64,000 bases of DNA, from NCBI RefSeq assembly GCF_002777255.1, contig NZ_CP017634.1, forward strand, positions 3,918,903-3,982,902, read 5' to 3'. Below, piece by piece: positions 61,217 through 64,000 of this stretch (the stretch's first letter is position 1; each line of letters opens with the position of its first letter). The notes beneath the pieces were generated by a model. That model was not told where the DNA came from. It saw only the letters and a program-made list of their open reading frames with translations, and did not search any database. The position numbers and the translations under genes are program-made. This DNA comes from Candidatus Formimonas warabiya. GTDB taxonomy: Bacteria; Bacillota; Dehalobacteriia; Dehalobacteriales; Dehalobacteriaceae.

Positions 61217-62341
61217 ATGCACATAAATTGTACCAAAGATGATCTGGTCTATGGCGTACAAATCGTAAACAGGGCCGTCTCAAATAAAAACACCCTGCCC
61301 ATCTTAAGCGGTATTCTTTTAAAAGCGGAGCAGAATAAATTAACCTTTCGCGCTACGGATTTGGAAATCGCCATTGACTGCTCCTTAGACGTGGAAGTAA
61401 TTGAAGAAGGAACTATTGTTGTGCCCGGAAAATATTTTAGCGAGATGGTGAAAAGATTGCCCTCCGGCTTGATCAATTTAAAAAACACGGACAATTTCGG
61501 TTTGGAAGTAAAATATGAACAATCGGAATTAGTGATCAATGGGCATTCCAGTGAAGAATTTCCCTCCCTTCCGGAAATTAACGGTCATATGAAGGGCAGT
61601 ATCCGGCAGGATTTATTTAAAAAAATGATCAAACAGGTTGCCATCGCCGCCTCTGCCGATGAATCCAGGCCTGTTTTTACCGGAACATTACTGGATGTGG
61701 TTGAGAATCAGGTGATCATGGTGGCCACCGATACCCATCGTTTGGCATTACGGGAAGGGATATGGGAGGGAGCTTTGGTCCCGGAGAAAATTTCTGTGAT
61801 CATTCCTACCAAGACCATGTTGGAAGTAGCCCGGATCAGTGGCGATGAAGAGGAACCTTTGCTGATCGAAGTAGGAAATAATCAAGTCTATTTTACGGCG
61901 GGAAATGTTTCTCTCATTTCTCGTCTGATTGAGGGACAATATCCCAGTTACCGGCAGGTGATACCGGAAAGCAGTAAATGTAAGAGTAAAATCAGAGTAA
62001 GAACCAAGAAACTGTTGGAAACAACAGAAAGGGCATCTTTGCTGGTACGCGATGAAATAAAAGAAAGATACAGCTTGATCAAACTGAAAGTTCATGACGA
62101 TATTTTGGAAATCGAGTCCCATGCTCCGGAAATCGGCAGAATTTATGAAGAGATTCCGGTGTTTTTGGAGGGGGAACCTACAGAGATCGTGTTTAATTCC
62201 CGCTATTTGATGGATGCGCTCAAAGCTGTAGATGCAGAAGAAATTTACCTGGAGCTCATCGGTCCCTTAAGTCCCGGCATTATCCGGACGGTGGAAAATG
62301 AAGAATACATTTATTTAATTTTGCCGGTCCGAACATCATAA
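61217..62341 (+). CDS. dnaN: DNA polymerase III beta subunit (sliding clamp)
   Basis: A 374-residue clamp of three similar domains of about 120 residues each. Family pieces: GTIVVPGKYFSEMVKRLP, SRPVFTGTLLDV, ATDTHRLALRE, and the C-terminal LILPVRTS. AAGGAGG precedes ATG 61217. It encircles DNA and holds the polymerase. Confidence 0.98.
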   Translation: MHINCTKDDLVYGVQIVNRAVSNKNTLPILSGILLKAEQNKLTFRATDLEIAIDCSLDVEVIEEGTIVVPGKYFSEMVKRLPSGLINLKNTDNFGLEVKYEQSELVINGHSSEEFPSLPEINGHMKGSIRQDLFKKMIKQVAIAASADESRPVFTGTLLDVVENQVIMVATDTHRLALREGIWEGALVPEKISVIIPTKTMLEVARISGDEEEPLLIEVGNNQVYFTAGNVSLISRLIEGQYPSYRQVIPESSKCKSKIRVRTKKLLETTERASLLVRDEIKERYSLIKLKVHDDILEIESHAPEIGRIYEEIPVFLEGEPTEIVFNSRYLMDALKAVDAEEIYLELIGPLSPGIIRTVENEEYIYLILPVRTS

Positions 62342-62360
62342 ATATAGTGGAGTGTTTTTC

Positions 62361-63476
62361 TTGAACTTAAGCAAGCTGGTGCTGAAAAATTTCCGCAATT
62401 ACGGCACGAAAGAAATTGATTTTCACCCCCTGGTTAATGTCATTACCGGGTTAAATGCCCAAGGAAAATCAAATCTTTTGGAAGCGATCGGCTATCTGAG
62501 CACCCTTTCTTCCTTTAGAGGGGCGAAAGATCTGGATATGGTCAGGTGGGGTTGCCCGTATTTTTTTCTGGAAGGGTTGATCAAAAAAAATACGGGTGAT
62601 TATACGATTTCTCTGGGGTACAATTTAGAAAATAAGAAATTGCTCAAGGTCAATGGGAGTGCGCGAAAAAAATTCAATGAGGTTTTGGGTATTCTCAATA
62701 GTGTGGTTTTTTCCCCGGAAGACTTGAATATTGTCAAATTAGGCCCGGCGGCGAGACGGAAATATTTAGATGGAGAAATGATGCAATTATTCCCCACCTA
62801 TTATTTTACTTTGATGCAATATCAAAAAATTATCCAGCAAAGAAATAACCTGCTTAAAGAAATTCGGGAGAAAAAGCAGCAGGAAGAAATGCTGGACATT
62901 TGGGATGAACAATTAGGGGAAAACGGGGCCAAAATTATCAAGAAAAGATTGGAGGTTCTTCAGAAACTTGCTCCTTTAGCCCGGTTAACCCACCGGAAAA
63001 TTACCGAGGGAGAAGAAGAACTGGAAATAACCTATGAAAGTGTGGATCAGGAAGAAATCTTAAAAAAAATTACCTGGGAAAAAATTAAAGAAATTTTACA
63101 TACTATGATCAGGGAAAATAGAAAAAATGAAATTATCAAAGGTGTCTCCCTGTTTGGGCCCCATCGGGATGATTTAAAATTGATGGTCAATGGCATCGAT
63201 GTAAGAAAGTTTGGTTCTCAGGGACAACAAAGAACGACGGCCTTATCCTTAAAAATGGCAGAACTGGAATTAATGAAATCGGAAACAGGAGAATATCCCA
63301 TTTTGCTGCTGGATGATGTGATGTCGGAATTGGATGAAAAAAGAAGAAGTCACCTGATTGCCATGATGGGGGATAAAATTCAAACTTTTATTACCACCAC
63401 GGATATGGCTTTTCATTTTCGGGAAGGCCAGGTGATGAAAGTATTCCAGGGTGAGATCAAATATTTGAATGTATAG
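62361..63476 (+). CDS. recF: DNA replication and repair protein RecF
   Basis: A 371-residue SMC-like ATPase: Walker A GLNAQGKSNLLEAI (about 33-46), the signature region FGSQGQQRTTALSLKMAELELM, and Walker B YPILLLDDVMSELDEKRR. It loads RecA at single-stranded gaps. Start used is TTG 62361 (MNLSKLVLKNFRNY) with TGGAG upstream; GTG 62352 is the alternative. There is no yaaA-type S4 gene between dnaN and recF, although that gene is common here in relatives. Confidence 0.96.
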   Translation: MNLSKLVLKNFRNYGTKEIDFHPLVNVITGLNAQGKSNLLEAIGYLSTLSSFRGAKDLDMVRWGCPYFFLEGLIKKNTGDYTISLGYNLENKKLLKVNGSARKKFNEVLGILNSVVFSPEDLNIVKLGPAARRKYLDGEMMQLFPTYYFTLMQYQKIIQQRNNLLKEIREKKQQEEMLDIWDEQLGENGAKIIKKRLEVLQKLAPLARLTHRKITEGEEELEITYESVDQEEILKKITWEKIKEILHTMIRENRKNEIIKGVSLFGPHRDDLKLMVNGIDVRKFGSQGQQRTTALSLKMAELELMKSETGEYPILLLDDVMSELDEKRRSHLIAMMGDKIQTFITTTDMAFHFREGQVMKVFQGEIKYLNV

Positions 63477-63485
63477 GTGAGAGCC

Positions 63486-63728
63486 ATGTTTGTGCATATT
63501 GGAAAAGAAAAGATGATCCATATTAAGGACATTATTTTAATCTTGGACTATGAGAAAATTAAAAATTCTCCCATATCCCAAAAATTTTTAAAAAGTTGTT
63601 GGGAAAAGGGATCTGTGGATAAAGAATCCGCTGAGGAGCAAAATGCCAAATCCGTGATTGTCACGGCAAAAAAATTATATTATTCACCTATTGCTGTCTC
63701 TACGCTATCGAAAAGGACTTTGGAATAA
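63486..63728 (+). CDS. remB: Extracellular matrix regulator RemB (YaaB, DUF370-like)
   Basis: An 80-residue protein with the opening MFVHIGKEKMIHIKDIILILDYEK, the RemB/YaaB family pattern. RemB affects matrix genes in Bacillus. It starts at ATG 63486 with AGGTGA upstream and sits 9 bp after recF, so it is probably co-transcribed. Followed by a strong terminator. Confidence 0.88.
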   Translation: MFVHIGKEKMIHIKDIILILDYEKIKNSPISQKFLKSCWEKGSVDKESAEEQNAKSVIVTAKKLYYSPIAVSTLSKRTLE

Positions 63729-63796
63729 TTTTTATTCAGACAAATTCTTCCGGCATTATGGTGGATGCGACAAAAATGGATACTTTTTGACCCTGT

Positions 63797-63822
63797 AAAA
63801 AAGCCCCTCTGGGCTTTTTTAA
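63797..63822 (+). terminator. Terminator of the dnaN-recF-remB operon
   Basis: AAAAAAGCCC (63797-63806) and GGGCTTTTTT (63811-63820) around CTCT. Confidence 0.92.
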
Positions 63823-63941
63823 GTGTTTTAGAAACGAGGAAACTTGGCTGGCATTTTTTCTCTGAAATGGTAAGGAATTAGCCTTCTTTACTATATCTAG
63901 TGATAAAATTTACAAAATGATGCATACTATACAATATTTAC

Positions 63942-63970
63942 TTGTGATCTTAGACCTAATCAGGTATAAT
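63942..63970 (+). promoter_or_regulatory. Promoter of a gene beyond the window
   Basis: TTGTGA (63942-63947), 17-bp spacer, TATAAT (63965-63970). The position suits gyrB, which usually follows remB, but no coding sequence is visible within the window. Confidence 0.6.
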
Positions 63971-64000
63971 TGTAATTTAGAATAGCCGGAATATTGCTTT

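Noticed and set aside
1..64000. CRISPR arrays, rRNA genes, integrase or prophage structural genes
   Set aside because: No regularly spaced direct repeats, rRNA-like segments or phage proteins were seen.

Overview
The window looks like the chromosome of a low-to-middling GC, anaerobic, endospore-forming Firmicute of the class Clostridia, most like Peptococcaceae-type acetogens or methylotrophs. This is inferred from gene content. It carries spore-linked genes (YyaC, GerMN, a SleL-like GH18 enzyme, SpoIIIJ/Jag), non-pyrrolysine MttB methyltransferases with a corrinoid protein, selenocysteine machinery (selA, selB, tRNA-Sec) and lactate racemase cofactor genes (larB, larC). Shine-Dalgarno sites are strong throughout, and GTG or TTG starts are common.

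Layout. 1-3.5 kb: a GDT1-type cation exporter behind a manganese (yybP-ykoY) riboswitch, a phosphoesterase, an MFS transporter and a HAD phosphatase. 3.5-8.5 kb: pckA and a polar amino-acid ABC importer. 8.7-10.5 kb: a 3D-domain cell-wall protein and a divergent amidohydrolase. 10.6-11.4 kb: two SAM-I riboswitches in tandem, each with its own terminator, ahead of an unrecognised 117-residue protein. 11.5-17.4 kb: a methylotrophy operon (MttB, MFS, MttB, corrinoid protein) with a divergent MerR/GyrI-like regulator and a textbook 19-bp-spacer MerR promoter. 17.4-31.8 kb: an accessory region with a Phd/RelE toxin-antitoxin pair, a molybdenum hydroxylase (three subunits), AlkD, a methyltransferase, a DUF3800 protein, a decayed RAYT transposase, an NhaC antiporter with an M42 peptidase and small membrane proteins, a multicopper oxidase and a broken Fic gene.

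32-46 kb: tRNA-Sec, a GH18 lysin, a DUF881 protein, the branched-chain amino-acid importer livKHMGF, selB-selA, a GerMN lipoprotein, a YkvI-like membrane protein, REP-type repeats and spore protein YyaC. 46.4-50.9 kb: two YkuS-like proteins, larB-larC with a PpaX-like phosphatase, a DUF554 protein and a small membrane protein. 50.5-64 kb: the replication-origin region, with two parS sites, parB, parA, rsmG, mnmG, mnmE, jag, yidC, yidD, rnpA and rpmH on the minus strand, then DnaA-box clusters and dnaA, dnaN, recF and remB on the plus strand.

How it works together. The MttB/corrinoid operon should demethylate a quaternary amine, feeding methyl groups to a C1 pathway. Its regulator and promoter are plainly visible. 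Directly downstream, the tandem SAM switches suggest that the unknown 117-residue protein serves methionine, SAM or methyl metabolism. selA, selB and tRNA-Sec imply selenoproteins elsewhere in the genome, since none was recognised here. The strongest leads for something new are the tandem-SAM-switch gene, the MerR-controlled MttB operon, and the NhaC/M42/small-membrane-protein cluster.
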